Assembly: GCA_026826555.1 (NCBI GenBank)
Contig: JAKSZT010054457.1
Coordinates: 8,967,198 to 9,031,197, forward strand
Source of the DNA: Tolypeutes matacus
Taxonomy: Eukaryota; Chordata; Mammalia; Cingulata; Chlamyphoridae
Direction of reading: 5' to 3'
DNA: 64,000 bases
Made by a program: the position numbers and the translations under genes. The notes under the pieces were generated by a model, which was not told the origin of the DNA, searched no databases, and saw only the letters and a program-made list of their open reading frames with translations. This document shows positions 35,641-47,158 of this stretch, piece after piece. The first letter of the stretch is position 1; the number at the start of each line of letters is the position of its first letter.

Positions 35641-36588
35641 TCATTTCATAAACTCAGAATCCTGGTTTCTATTGATAACTTTCTTCAGGGCTTCTTTTAC
35701 CTCCTTGTTCCGGAGGCTGTAGATCAAGGGGTTCAGCATGGGGATGATCACTGTATAGAAGACAGAAGCCATCTTGTCTGTGTCAAGAGAATGGTTTGAG
35801 CTTGGCTGTAAGTACATAAAGATCAAGGTGCTGTAGAAAATGGTGACTGCCAGCATATGAGAACCACATGTGGAGAAGGCTTTGCGTCTACCTTCAGCTG
35901 ACCTCATCCTCAGGATAGCAGAAATAATGAACATGTAGGAGACAAAGACAGTCAGGAGGGAGGAAATGAACATGATGCCAGCACAGGCAAAGATCCATAA
36001 TTGTTTGGAGTGAGTGTCTGAGCAAGTTAGCCTGAGGAGAGGCATGTCATCACAATAGAAATGATTGATGATGTTGGAATGGCAATAAGAGAGGCGGAAG
36101 GTGAGGATGGTATGAAACAGTGCAACCAGGATGCTATAGCTATAGGGAGCTGCTACAAGCTGAATACAAATTCCTGGGGACATCATGACCATATACAAGA
36201 GGGGGTTACAAATGGCCACATATCGATCATATGCCATGGAAGCCAGTAGTAAGCACTCTGCTATCATGAATGCCAGAAAAAAGCCCAACTGAGCAGCACA
36301 TGCATTGAAGGAGATAACATTTTGTTTGTACAAGAAATTCCCAAGCATTTTGGGTGTAATGGCAGAAGAGTAGCAGAAATCAACAAAAGCCAAGTGGCTA
36401 AGGAAGAAATACATTGGTGTGTTGAGTCTTCCATCTATTCTAATGAGTAGGATCAAACCCAGGTTGCCTGCTACTGTGAAGAGATAGATGGACAAGAAAA
36501 CCACAAAAAGGGGCATCTTCAACTCCTGACGATCTGTGAGGCCCACAAGTATAAATTCTGTCACCTGGGTGCAATTAATGGGAGCCAT
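35641..36588 (-). CDS. OR8U1: Olfactory receptor 8U (intact, single coding exon)
   Basis: This is the only complete OR gene here: 315 residues, a usual OR length. It encodes a class II odorant receptor, a seven-helix GPCR expected to signal through Golf in olfactory cilia. Seen: [19 protein letters not shown] with an N-glycosylation sequon at Asn5; TM1 GN (41-42); TM2 PMYFFLSHL (58-66); Cys97, and Cys169/179/189 in the second extracellular loop; TM3 [10 protein letters not shown] (118-127); TM5 SY (217-218); TM6 KAFSTCGSH (236-244); TM7 PMLNPLIY (283-290). The ATG at 36586-36588 is chosen over an in-frame one 20 codons upstream, because MAPINCTQ aligns with the family start and a splice acceptor lies just before it. 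The closest family I recognise is OR8U1/8U8. Unusual residues are [11 protein letters not shown], where relatives usually have CATQLGCFLTF. Expression cannot be judged from the sequence. Confidence 0.95.
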   Translation of the reverse strand: MAPINCTQVTEFILVGLTDRQELKMPLFVVFLSIYLFTVAGNLGLILLIRIDGRLNTPMYFFLSHLAFVDFCYSSAITPKMLGNFLYKQNVISFNACAAQLGFFLAFMIAECLLLASMAYDRYVAICNPLLYMVMMSPGICIQLVAAPYSYSILVALFHTILTFRLSYCHSNIINHFYCDDMPLLRLTCSDTHSKQLWIFACAGIMFISSLLTVFVSYMFIISAILRMRSAEGRRKAFSTCGSHMLAVTIFYSTLIFMYLQPSSNHSLDTDKMASVFYTVIIPMLNPLIYSLRNKEVKEALKKVINRNQDSEFMK

Positions 36589-36602
36589 GTGTATCTTCAG
36601 GC

Positions 36603-36632
36603 CATCTGGATGAGGAAGATGAAAGGAGAATT
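36603..36632 (-). promoter_or_regulatory. Likely splice acceptor of the OR8U coding exon, followed by a two-codon upstream ORF
   Basis: On the minus strand a pyrimidine-rich run (TTCTCCTTTCATCTTCC) ends in TCATCCAG at 36606. The coding start follows 18 bases later. OR genes usually splice a non-coding 5' exon to the coding exon close to the ATG. Immediately after the AG is ATG GCC TGA, a minimal upstream ORF. The CATCCAG is kept in the pseudogene copy at 51 kb. Confidence 0.45.
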
Positions 36633-36839
36633 GAATCTGCCTTACCATTTCTCTAAGTGATCTTTTAATAACCTAATATCCTGAGAAGAGTATTTATTGT
36701 TAACATGGAGTAAGAATATCTTATTATTAGCATACTGGGAGACTGGCGATGAGACAGAGAGCAAAAAGAAATATTTGTGTAAAAGGCATATTTCTGCCCT
36801 TCACTCCCACAAATCATTGTTTACACAAAGTTAAAAACT

Positions 36840-38170
36840 ATAGGGTAAAATTTAGTCCACATAGGCTTAGTCTTGATTTAAAGCTCCTACACGTTTTATT
36901 TATTTATTTAAAACTTTATCTTACTTTTTCAAAATGTAAAACTATTGTTTTTATTATAAAAATGTTAACATTGGTAACATAGAGGAAAATGAATCTTCTT
37001 TAGTAACATCACTGTGATAGACCTGTAATTTTTCCTGTGGAGACTGCTGCGACGGTGACAGAGGGAGAATTCTGTTTTTCCATTCCACCTTTATCATTTG
37101 CCATAGACTGGTCACCAGAGTTTCCTACACAATCTTCATAGTTAGGCTAATAATTGCTTTTCTCTATCTCTGGATCTCTCTCTCTCTTGATTTTTTTTTC
37201 CCCCACTCACTTTATATTTGAAAAGTGAAAAAAAATTTTTTTTAGAAAATAACATAATTACTTCATTCCTAATGAAAAAGCACACACTAGAAATAAATGC
37301 TGTATAAATAAAATAAAGACTCATATTTTCTTACTTTATTTTCACCATTTACTAAAGGCTCTTGTATACTCCAATTCTTGTTCAGGTTATCCCCAAAATG
37401 TTTAGGATTGTGGACTTTTTCATTTGTTTGCTTTAATTTAAGAAGTTTATTGAACAGTGACTTTGTGGTTAGTAATTACTTTCAAAGTAACTCCCTTTAA
37501 ATATATCCTAAATAAATATGTGATATTTCTTCCTGGAATTCTGACAGGCAGGTAGAATTTTAATGTCAAACATTAGGAATATGTTCAAGGAAGAAAATAT
37601 AATCCTAGTAAACCTTCAATCTTATATGCTCTAATTTTCATCTGAACAAATGAAAGTACATTTTAAGAAAAGAGTGAAAAGTAAAAAAGAAAAAAGAAAA
37701 AAAGGAAGACAATTAGGTATTGGTTTATGTATCTGCCTTTATGAATACCTGTCTCTATATTTGTTGCATTCAGAATTTTCTAGCCTTGAGCCACTGAGAA
37801 AAATGGTTGTTAAAAGATGTGATCCAACAAATATATATATCCAGAATGATACTCTTACATCTGGATATGTGGATGCACTAATATTTTTTTCTCTAAAAAT
37901 GGATTTCATTATTAAATTCTGGTTATAATCTACTGAAGAGAAGTTATCATCTAGTAATGTTTCACAAAGACATTTTGATTACTACCCTATCCCCATGGCT
38001 GCCTATCACTACCACCAGCTTGAGAAATGCAAACATACCCTGCTTACCTACAACCAGCTCCTAGTAGGGATACCTCTCCCTCCTCAGGGAATTTCTTTCA
38101 TTACTTCTCTCATACAAAGCATCACTTTTTCTTTGTACTCAGTACCTGCACCAACCATTTTTATATTTTA
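36840..38170. other. AT-rich intergenic DNA upstream of OR8U
   Basis: Up to about 37.1 kb the sequence resembles the DNA upstream of the second OR8U copy (51.2-51.4 kb), so it is part of the duplicated unit. An A-rich run near 37680-37700 lies farther on. No gene was seen. Confidence 0.45.
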
Positions 38171-38189
38171 AAATATATACACAAATAGT

Positions 38190-38192
38190 AAA

Positions 38193-38239
<47 letters not shown>

Positions 38240-38241
38240 TA
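38190..38241. repeat. (TA)n microsatellite split by an LTR
   Basis: A TA-rich tract is interrupted by the solo LTR and continues on its right side (about 38819-38830, then CA repeats). Confidence 0.8.
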
Positions 38242-38818
38242 TGCAGTATCTGCAAGTCACAGGCCTTGCCATATCTGCAAGCCGCAAGCCTTGCCATGGC
38301 CTCGCCCGCACGCGCGGCATAACCCCCTCCCCCGTTCCCCTTTTTCCCTCTCTCCCTCTTCCTTGTTCCTTCTCACCTATCGGAGCTCTCGCCCCAGTTA
38401 TTGCCTTATTTGGACAACCTTGCTTCACCCCTTGCCGCCCCCAAATTCTGCCCCTTTTCCCTAGCAACCCCTGACCCTAACCACTGCCCAATGATAAGCC
38501 TCCACCATCGGCTGAGGGACTGCCCCCAGCCTAAAGAGCATATATGCACTGTACTTCCTCAATAAAGCTCTCTCTCTCTCTTTGCTTCTTCCCCCGCACT
38601 CAGAGGTCTCGAGTCTTTCTTTCACGCGCGGTCCTTACCAGATACCCCCCACACCTGAGCCGTGGAGACCAGGGAGCCCCCAACCCGACGCCGCTCCCTG
38701 AGAACCTCCTCACCCTCGCCGTTCCCGGAGTGCGCACCGGACGGCCCATAACTAGCCAGTGTCGCCCCCCGGGCTGCAGCAGGGCTGATCACCCTCAGGC
38801 CCGGGAACAAAGCGGCAT
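38242..38818 (+). mobile_element. CpG-rich solo LTR, class I endogenous retrovirus type
   Basis: This 577-bp unit begins TGCAGTATCTGC and ends GAACAAAGCGGCA. The flanking sequence is 'tata' on both sides, which fits a 4-bp duplication within TA repeats. Inside are a TATA-like 'gcatatatgcactg' followed by 'cctcaataaagctctctc' (poly(A) signal at the R region) and a GC-rich U5-like part. It contains many CpGs, unlike the surrounding DNA. No internal viral genes are attached, so it is a solo LTR. The overlapping small frames on both strands are not genes. Confidence 0.75.
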
Positions 38819-39029
38819 ATATATATACACACACACAGTCTAATCCATGAATATTTTATATTCAAATTCCAGTCACTTCACTTTCCCTCTGCCACAGCTG
38901 ACATGCGGTAATAAAATTAGAATGACTCTTTTCCATTTCTCAGTTACAATTTGCCCTTACTTGCTTCTCTTGTTTGTATGTGCACTTCCCTGTGCTCGCC
39001 TTTACCAGGTTAATGCTTAGTGAAAGGGA

Positions 39030-39290
39030 AAACTCCTCCTTTGCCTTAAAGGCCTGTCAAAATCCTACCTCTCCTTTGAGCCTCTCCCTTATTTCTAAAT
39101 CCCATGTTGTGTTACCACCTTTCACCTTTGTGTTCTGGAAATAATTTATACATAACTTATTCACGGATCTTCTCATATGTATGGCAATCATATCTTCCTA
39201 TATTTCTTCTCTTGACTGACTGTATATTTCATTGCTGGAGACCATGGCTTTTTCATTCATTTCCTGATGTAGTCTTTTCTGAATCTAGTT
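39030..39290 (+). repeat. L2-type LINE 3' fragment
   Basis: The segments 'tgtcaaaatcctacctctcc' and 'catggctttttcattcattt' match the L2 3' end in outline; the copy is diverged. Confidence 0.5.
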
Positions 39291-40060
39291 AGTAGGAATC
39301 AAACATTAATTTTTGTAACAATATTTCTATATTTATTCCTTTTTTTATAATGAATGTTCTTTACTTGCATAAAATACACTTAAGTATGTATTGATTACTT
39401 TATTCTAATGTGTTCACCTCTCATTCTAGGTAAATTCACTAGCTTTTGTAAGAATAAAGACAATTTTGACAGAGACTCCAGTCTAGTCAATGAAGTACCT
39501 TATTTTTCCAAACCACCTAATAGATTCTATCTTGGAGTTCTCAAACCTTTTTTTTTTCCATCTCAAACTAATAAGAAATATGTTTTACCTAATAACTGAT
39601 ACACACACAACTGAAATAAAATGAGAGGAAACACTATTTATCCTTATTTCAGAAAATACCATCTAAGATGTGTTATTTTTTATTCTAGTCTATATTACTT
39701 CATTTATTAACTCCAATAAATTGACCCCAACTTTGAAATACACTCTTCAAACTTACCTGAGTAGAATGTATTCCTATTTTTCTTCTGAATGGTTTTGAGC
39801 AATAAAAAACTACAGGGTTTTGTCAGTGACTCTTTCCCAACGGACCTTAAGGGACATGATGCAAGTAATATCATCAGAAAAATTACAGCATGTGTTCCAT
39901 GGGGAGCCCAAGGCAGGATGGAGTTGAATTGATGGTAGTTACTGTTTTTGAAGAACCACAGATCTAAAGCTGGGCTTTTACTATGGCATTATTATTGCCC
40001 TAACATTCCATAATTTTGAAATGCTATCATTTATTTATTGTTTCAATCGTTCACATTGTT
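39291..40060. other. AT-rich intergenic DNA, no gene seen
   Basis: No family was recognised; the frame at 39408-39599 is chance. Confidence 0.4.
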
Positions 40061-40079
40061 TTTTTTTTTAATGTTGTTT

Positions 40080-40203
40080 GGCAAGTGAGTTTAATTATTT
40101 ATTTATTTATTTTTTTATGAGGCACTGGAAATTGAAACCAGGATCCCAGGAACTTGTATATAAAAGGCTGGCTCTTTACCACTGAACTACACCTATTCCC
40201 TTG
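40080..40203 (-). mobile_element. tRNA-derived SINE (DAS-like, diverged)
   Basis: On the minus strand: GGGAATAGGTGTAGTTCAGT, a B-box-like GGTTTCAATTTCC, and an (AAAT)n tail. It is more diverged than the copies at 19.9 and 59.6 kb. Confidence 0.75.
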
Positions 40204-40330
40204 AAATTGTTTTTGAAAGAAAGATAAGAATTACAATGTATCTTTCAAACAACTGAATAACCAACTCTCCATGAACCCATCCCTGAATTTTATGTGACAT
40301 TATGTTGCTCTCATTTTGGTTTACTTTTTG

Positions 40331-41865
40331 TGTTTTTTGTTTATTTGTTTATTTGTTTATATATATATATATATATTAAGATACTTAGATTACATAAAAG
40401 TTACATAAAAAGCAGAAAGGATTCCTATATGCTCCGCTCCCACATTTACCCACATTAACAACATCCTTCATTAGTGTGGTACATTCATTACAATTGATGA
40501 ACAAATTTTGGAGCATTGCCAAAATGGATTATAAGCATGGATTATAGTTTAAGTTATACTTTACAATCTCTCCTGCACAATTTTGTAGGTTATGGCAAGA
40601 TATAAATGGCTTGTTTCTGTCATTGCAATGTCATTCAGGACAATTCCCAAGTCCTGAAAATGCCCCCATATTACTCCTTTTTCCCTCTCCCTTCCCTCAG
40701 AACCTCCAGTGGCCACTGTCTCCACATCAATAATATAAGTTCTTACATTGCTAGAATTACAATAAGTCTATAGTAGAATACCAATAAGTCTACTTTATTC
40801 CATAGTTCATTCCCTAATCCTGAGGGTTTTGAGATGGTGATGCCCACTCCACCTGTAATTGATAGGGAGCTTCGATCCCATAGGGCAGATGAATGGGATT
40901 CTGTTTCTTGCAGTTGTAAGATCTCTCTCTGTTCCTTGGGATGTTCGTTGTCCATTATCATCTCCTTGTTAGTTGTCCTGGGTGAGTCCAATGAACTGGA
41001 GAGCAGGTGTTGCAACTCCATTGAGATTCAGGGCCCAGCTGGTACAAGAACATCCCAAAGTTTTAAGCCTCTTGGGTGTACACCTAGAAACACTAGTACT
41101 AATTATAGATTCAAATAAAGGGTCTGAAAAGTCATGTGTAGGTCAACTTTGTCGCACTAGGGAGCATAAATTCCAATGTAGGGTCCACCAGCAAGGCACC
41201 AAACTCCTGGGCTATTTGCCTTCAATTGCCTTGCTATTTGAGGTAGTATTTACTTTGGCATTCAATGAGATCCTACTGAGATATGCATAAGTGTAAAATC
41301 TGGAATGACCTCCCAACTCACTTTGAAGTTTCTTAGCCATATAAACTCATTTGTCTTTATCTTTTCTGCCTTTGGATCAAGGTCTATCTCCAGTTGCATT
41401 GCTGGTTTATTCTTGGTAGTAATCCCTCAGCGCCAGGGCGGCTTATCCCCAGGAGTCATGTCCCATGCTAGGGGGAACGTAATGCATTTATATGCTGAAT
41501 TTGGCTTAGAGAGAGTCCACATTTGAGCAAGGAGGCTTTCAACAGTAAATCTTAGACACCATATAATACTAGGTATGTTTCAATTTCAAAAGTCAAGATT
41601 CATTAGTACAGTCATCAGTATCAAGGGCCTGTCAATGGACCATCTTCCTTCACTAGTCACTGCTCCTGTACTCCGGGCATTCTTGCTGTTCTATTAGTGA
41701 ATGTGGCAGGGCTCCCCAGGATGGGAATTTGATATTCTGTTGATTATTGTGTGAATCTCCACCCACTGTGACAATGCCCCATGAACACTTGAACACATTT
41801 ATATGCCTTATTTGTATGCCTTAGGTGCATTTCCTCCTATGTATGGCCCGTCACTGACATCCCAC
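40331..41865 (-). mobile_element. Long L1 3' end (part of an L1/SINE composite)
   Basis: This is the longest copy of the local L1 3' end family. It starts with the T-rich tail and TA run, then 'gatacttagattacataaa', the C-rich segment, 'cccacattaacaacatcc', 'aataagtctatagtagaat' and on to 'tcccatgctagggggaacg'. It is 5'-truncated at about 41865, where a SINE in the same orientation begins. The outer flanks share an imperfect 16-bp repeat (see the next entry). Open frames inside (for example 40834-41290) are non-coding 3' UTR. Confidence 0.78.
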
Positions 41866-42028
41866 AAAAGATTTATTATATTTATTTACTTCTCCCCACC
41901 TCCTCATTGTTTTGCACTTGCTGTGTCTGTTTGTTTTCCTTGTTTCTTTGGGAGGCACTGGGAACCAAACCTGGGACCTCCAATATAGGAGGGAGGCACC
42001 TAATCACTTGACCCACCTCTGCTCCCTC
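41866..42028 (-). mobile_element. tRNA-derived SINE joined to the L1 3' end
   Basis: On the minus strand the head GGGAGCAGAGGTGGGTCAAG is followed by a B-box-like GGTTTGGTTCCC and a tail of AGTAAATAAATATAATAAAT. The base right after the head starts the repeat tttggtttact (42029-42039), which also lies left of the L1 tail at 40315-40325. No separate duplication flanks the SINE alone. Confidence 0.78.
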
Positions 42029-42044
42029 TTTGGTTTACTCTTTG

Positions 42045-43970
42045 AAAAGCCCATGAAGTATTTTTTTTACTCATCCAGGTTACCTCTATTAGTTATTATT
42101 TAATTTCCTTATCACAGGGTCTAAAGAACAATCTTAGGGGATATTGTCTTACTTTTATCTGTGGCCAGACCAAGGCTCTGCAAGAAGAACAGACTTCAAT
42201 ATTTATTAGGGAATAATGAGTCTTTGAAGAATATGGTAATAATCTCCCATAGTGCAAAAAGCACTGTGTGGGGATATAAAAACAATCATGGAATTGTTTT
42301 CCTGTTTCTAAATATTTTGTGTGGTCTGCTCTTTTCCTAGCAATTTAGCAAGGTAAGTATTTAACTGAGAGTGGACACAACATGCCAGAAATGATCCCAG
42401 AGTTTTCAAATAGATAGTAGCTCAAAAACCTAACTGAGAATCCCAGTGGGCTTATAAGATAGATGTGAGAATGATAAGTAAGAAATTCGATATAAGCCCT
42501 GTGGTCCAAACAAGGAGACACTTAAGTCCATAGGAATGCTAGATTTGATGAAATCTAAACAACCTATTATGAGTATCGTTGTGGAAAAGCAAAGATGGAC
42601 TTGTCTATTTCCTACATTGGCTTTGAATATAAAATGTTCCTTGTAATTTTCTATTAAATAAATTCTCAACTATAATTCTGGGTTGCAATATAATGTGTGG
42701 GGAGAGTCAATATCTGGTATTGCCCTGTAGATGATACATTAACACATCAGATTCATTGAACTAGGAAAAGCAGCAAATGCTTAGAAGTCACAGCCTGGTA
42801 TCAGCATATTGTGACAGCATTAATTATTATAAATGCATAAGTATGAACTGTATGTTTCAGATATTAAATAATTCTATGTATATATAATATCTTATTTTGT
42901 TTTAAAATAATAAGCACACCTGCTGTTGATGGCCAAATGCCATAAATGTATTGTGTTTTAATATAAAATGCCATGACTTGGTCTTTGACATTGAGTCACT
43001 AAATCAAAAACTAAGATGCCATACTTTAAATACATTAAGTATGTATTTACATGGAGCACAGGTGGTTCTCTTGGACAACCCATTCAACCCTAATGTAATT
43101 AACAGTTAAGTTAAGCTCTGAATTTTAAAAAGATGAAGACTCCCCAAAATTGAGATTGATTCTACAATTCTGAGATTTTTAAATGTCTGGTCTAAACTAT
43201 GATATCAATGTAAATAATTATATACAGCCTAAATGATAGAGGACATTTTAATCAGTCAGGAAAGACCAACAATGCAGTGTTTTAGGTAGGTGCACAGACA
43301 CTTTCAAAGGTGAATTCTTTGGAAATTTCACTTATCTTCTTGTTTCAGGTTAATTTCAGAGGGTTTTTATTCAGAACTATACAAGAAAGGAACAACATAT
43401 AATGCCAAGGATCAACAAAAGTATTTGTTATTCCAGTTTAGTTGCTTAAGGGAAGAATTGTCTAAGATGCCACCTATTTCATCTGACTTTACCAGGCACT
43501 TTATAGAAAAGTATTTTAATGAAACACAAATTAGTAGGGACCATTTTATTTAGTTCAAGAACTTCTAGTTTACTAATTTCTTCAGTTCTCTCTATCATCT
43601 GTCCAATAAGTACATAAATACCAGTAGAAGATTTTAGTGATTTTCCTTGTTTTACATTGGTTTTGGATGTTATTTTATCATAATTTATTTAAACAGTTCT
43701 GTGCTGTATATAGATGGCCAAAAGACAAGCACTACAAAATGGTGTATACTGAAGAATAAATCTCCTTCACCACTAGCTCCTGATCTTGTTTTGCTTCAGA
43801 GAAAAACTCCACTATTATATTTTCAGCATATTTTCAAAATTTTTCTATATAAATTCATGCATATAAATAAATTAGATTGAATTTAAATGACAATGAAGAG
43901 ATGTTGTTAACCCCAATTTGTAGGATTGTGTTTTTACAATATTCTTTAAACACTAGCTTTTTAAAAATAG
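42045..43970. other. AT-rich intergenic DNA, no gene seen
   Basis: Nothing recognised. Small open frames (42430-42669 minus, 43647-43880 plus) lack family features. Confidence 0.4.
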
Positions 43971-43971
43971 G

Positions 43972-44046
43972 ATTTCAAAAGCTCTTCCTAGGGCAATTTT
44001 TATCTCCTCATTTCTCAACTTGTAGGTAAAAGAACTCAACATAGTT
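43972..44046 (-). pseudogene. Possible remnant of an OR C-terminal end
   Basis: On the minus strand one frame reads SFTYKLRNEEIKIALGRAFE. It resembles the end of TM7 and the cytoplasmic tail of ORs (consensus [15 protein letters not shown]). No upstream OR sequence could be found next to it, so it may be the last scrap of a seventh OR locus, or chance. Confidence 0.45.
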
Positions 44047-44049
44047 GAA

Positions 44050-46020
44050 CAAAGTTGAGGGAGGAGAAAATGGTTGAGTAGAAAGGGAACACATGGGGAA
44101 TTTTTAGGATGAATAAAATGTTCTATATGGTACTAGGTGGTAGATACTTGACTGGATGCATTTGTCAAATATCCTTAGAATTGTACCCAACAAAGAGTGA
44201 ATTTTAATATATGTAAACCAATAAAAATTTAACCTTTTCTCAAGGGATAACAGGATAGGGTGCATACTATGACGAATGAATCTAATGACATTCTAAATCT
44301 ATGACATAACCACTCAGGGGTGGGGGTGAGATAGCTGACCAAAGTAACTTTGGAAAATGTTGTTTTTACTAGAAATTGTAAAGTCAGAGACAAAATGGAA
44401 CTATACATAAATATTGTACTCTTGTTGGTATATATTTTGCTTATGATGGGGTTATGAATTAACAATTCTGAAGCTGCTGTATATGTATACTGCAATTGAA
44501 AATATAAATAGTTCTTGGAAAGCGGGAGCCAAGTTTCCCACTCTGGGAGAGGGAAATTACATAGAAGCATGAAAGAAAGACTAGAATGAACCCTATGGTA
44601 CTGGAATAGAGCTGTTGGAAACATCAAAATTAACTCATGTTTAGCTTAATATATATATATACAGTGCTCTCTTCAATCCTCTATGGGAAAACTGTCCTCA
44701 AAATCATGTTTTCCACTTGTTTAGAGTTCATGAATTTTTCCTTTTTCTTCTACAGATTCTAAATTGGAAGCTCAGGAGAGCTTGAAAGAAAATTTCCAAA
44801 CATCTCTAATGAGATACTAACATTGGGACTCACATGAGAATTTTGGATTTGAGTTCCTATGAATAAAGTAAACATGGTATATAGTTTAGTTTTGGAAAGG
44901 CCTCTGCAAACTTAGGATTAATTATAGTAACAGATTATGGTAAATTATGACAGTGGAATCCCTTGGACCCCCAAGCAGGACATTAAAATAAGCTTATTGC
45001 AATAACATATGAAAATTAATTTTAGCTCAGACAGAGAAACATTCATAATGCAGTGTTTTATGTTGCAATACTATTAAAGAAAAACTATACTTCTTAATAT
45101 TTGGAAAAGAATAGCCAATTTCCCAAACAATATAAGCCATACAGATCTCAAATTTGCCAAAGGCAAAATTTCTTTTTTGATCTTAGGTTTCTCAATTTAC
45201 CGTGCAGTGCATTCTATGGTGGATCTTGGAGTCTCAGGAGTGTGATTGAAGATAATAAACTTGTCTTTAATTAGAGTTACATGTGGATCTGAATTTATAA
45301 GGAATGGTAGAACTTCAGGCATGAACCAGGGGCAGTATAGGCAAATGATACTTCCATTGGGAAAGTAGTACTCCTGGGATAACTATAAGAAGGCAAAAAA
45401 TCAGAGAATTGTTGGATGGGATAAGACAGGATGATAGCTTATATTTAGTCCTATAGTTTTCAAATGGTTCTTTGAATAGGAATAAGAGTCGGTGGAGGTG
45501 ACTCCATTTGTTGCTGAGTGGCCTGGAAGGAAGATGTCTGGAAAAGTGGTAAGGTGATCTGCAATACCAGTTGGGGCAAGCAAGAGCCTGGCCAAAATCT
45601 GGTAATCTAGTAGACCACATTCATATGTAGGGCTCTGTGCATGTCCCAGAATGTCCTGAGAAGGCCCTGGTCTCTTATGTGTACTGACTTGAAGCCCTGC
45701 CCTAGCAAGAAGTAAAGACAGATAGAGTTGTAACCTACCTGAACATTGAAGGCATACACACCACAAACTTGATCCTACACAGTCATTCATCAAAGGATAG
45801 AAGGCATTGATTCAAGGTATTTGAGGAAATTTTGATCAATCATCAACTAACTGAGCAGAGAACACTAGTGACTACAAGGTAGAGAAAATATAGAATTAGC
45901 TCAGAAGTAATTAAACAAGCAACAGCAACAACAACAACCAAAGATACGGGTGTGTGTGTATGTGGAGGGTGCAGTTCTGATTTCAGAGTTGCCACATTGC
46001 ATGATGCAAAATATTCAGTT
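44050..46020. other. Intergenic DNA, partly resembling the 5' region of an old L1
   Basis: No gene was found. From about 45850 the sequence begins to resemble the start of an old L1. The 130-, 132- and 101-residue open frames at 44229-44627 and 45315-45793 have no recognisable motif. Confidence 0.35.
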
Positions 46021-46223
46021 TTCAACAAAAAATTTTAAGAGAAACAAAGAAAAAGGAAACTATGGCTCATGTGTAAGGAAAAAATAGCAATCAATTAAAA
46101 TTTTTGTTGAGGGAGCCTAGATATTTGACTTACCATACAAAGGATTTAAGTTCCTTTTTATTAATATGTTCAAAAAACTAAAAAAAGCATCTATAAAGAA
46201 TAAAAGTAAAATATGAAAGCTAT

Positions 46224-46741
46224 TGTATAAGTCAGCCAAAGGAGTGTTGATGCAAAATACCAGAAATACATTGGCTTTTATAAAGGATATTTATTTGGGG
46301 TAGAAGCTTGCAGTTACCAGACCATAAAGCATAAGTTACCTGAGTCTCACCAAAGTCTGTTCCCTTACCAAAGTCTGTTGCCACTTGTTGGAGCAAGATG
46401 ACTGACGACACCTGCCAGGAGTTCAGGCTTCCCATGTTCCTCTCTTTCCAGGGCTTATTTCTCTCTGGGCTCAGCTGCTCTGCTCTTCTGTGTGCTTACT
46501 TCCTGGGCTCCAATTTCAAAACTCCCAACTCTTGTCCTTTGTCTTGCCTTTTCTCTGTGAGTCTCCTTCTAACAAGTGGGTGGAATGCAATGTTCTACTG
46601 ACGTGGCCCAATCAAAGCCTTAATCATTATTTAAAAAGTGGAATCTCTGAATCCAATATAATCTAATATGCCCAGAGGGACAGACAAGTTTACAAACACA
46701 ATCCAATATCTATAATTCATAAATAATCCCAAACTGCTACA
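46224..46741 (-). mobile_element. ERVL/MaLR-type solo LTR
   Basis: On the minus strand this 518-bp unit begins TGTAGCAGTTTGGGATTATT and ends GGCTGACTTATACA. AATAAATATCCTTTATAAAA lies near the end, as in ERVL/MaLR LTRs. It lies in the middle of the old L1; the 5-bp flanks gctat/gcaat match at 4 of 5 positions. Confidence 0.75.
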
Positions 46742-47056
46742 GCAATGTATTATCAAATGCAGAAAATTACTAAAGCAATAACTTTTGTTTTACAAAGAAC
46801 CAAACAGAAATTCAGGAGTTCAACATTATAGTATCTGAAATGAAAATTTTATTGAATGGACTCACCAGCAGATTTGAGATGGTAGAAAAAGAAGCAGTTA
46901 ACTTGAAAATAGGAAAATATTATGTAGTCTACCTAAAGAACAGAGTGAGGAAGGGTTGAGGAAAGCCTCAGAGATATTTGGAACCAATAAAGATTAAATG
47001 GGAGACCAAGAAGTAGAGAATGGAAAGAAAGTAGCAAAATATAGTTGAAGAATTAA

Positions 47057-47158
47057 GGGGGGGGGCGGATGTGGCTCAGATGGTTGGGCATCCGTCTGCC
47101 ATATGGAGGGACCTGGGTTCGATTCCCGAGACCTCCCCGTAAAAAAAAAAAAAAAAAA
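47057..47158 (+). mobile_element. Short tRNA-derived SINE with target-site duplication
   Basis: The head GGCGGATGTGGCTCAGATGG, a B-box-like GGGTTCGATTCCC and a poly-A tail follow directly. The duplication aagaattaa is at 47048-47056 and 47159-47167. With only a short body it is the compact SINE variant and looks young. Confidence 0.88.

Noticed and set aside
36589..36648. 20-codon N-terminal extension of OR8U from an upstream in-frame ATG
   Set aside because: It crosses the likely splice acceptor and has no counterpart in the OR family; MAPINCTQ is the usual start.
38168..38843. Several overlapping 70-99-codon frames on both strands
   Set aside because: They lie in the solo LTR and the TA repeat; Tyr-Ile runs are microsatellite-encoded.
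40743..41526. 92-105-codon frames on both strands
   Set aside because: Contained in the L1 3' UTR; the same sequence type recurs in other L1 copies here without the frames.
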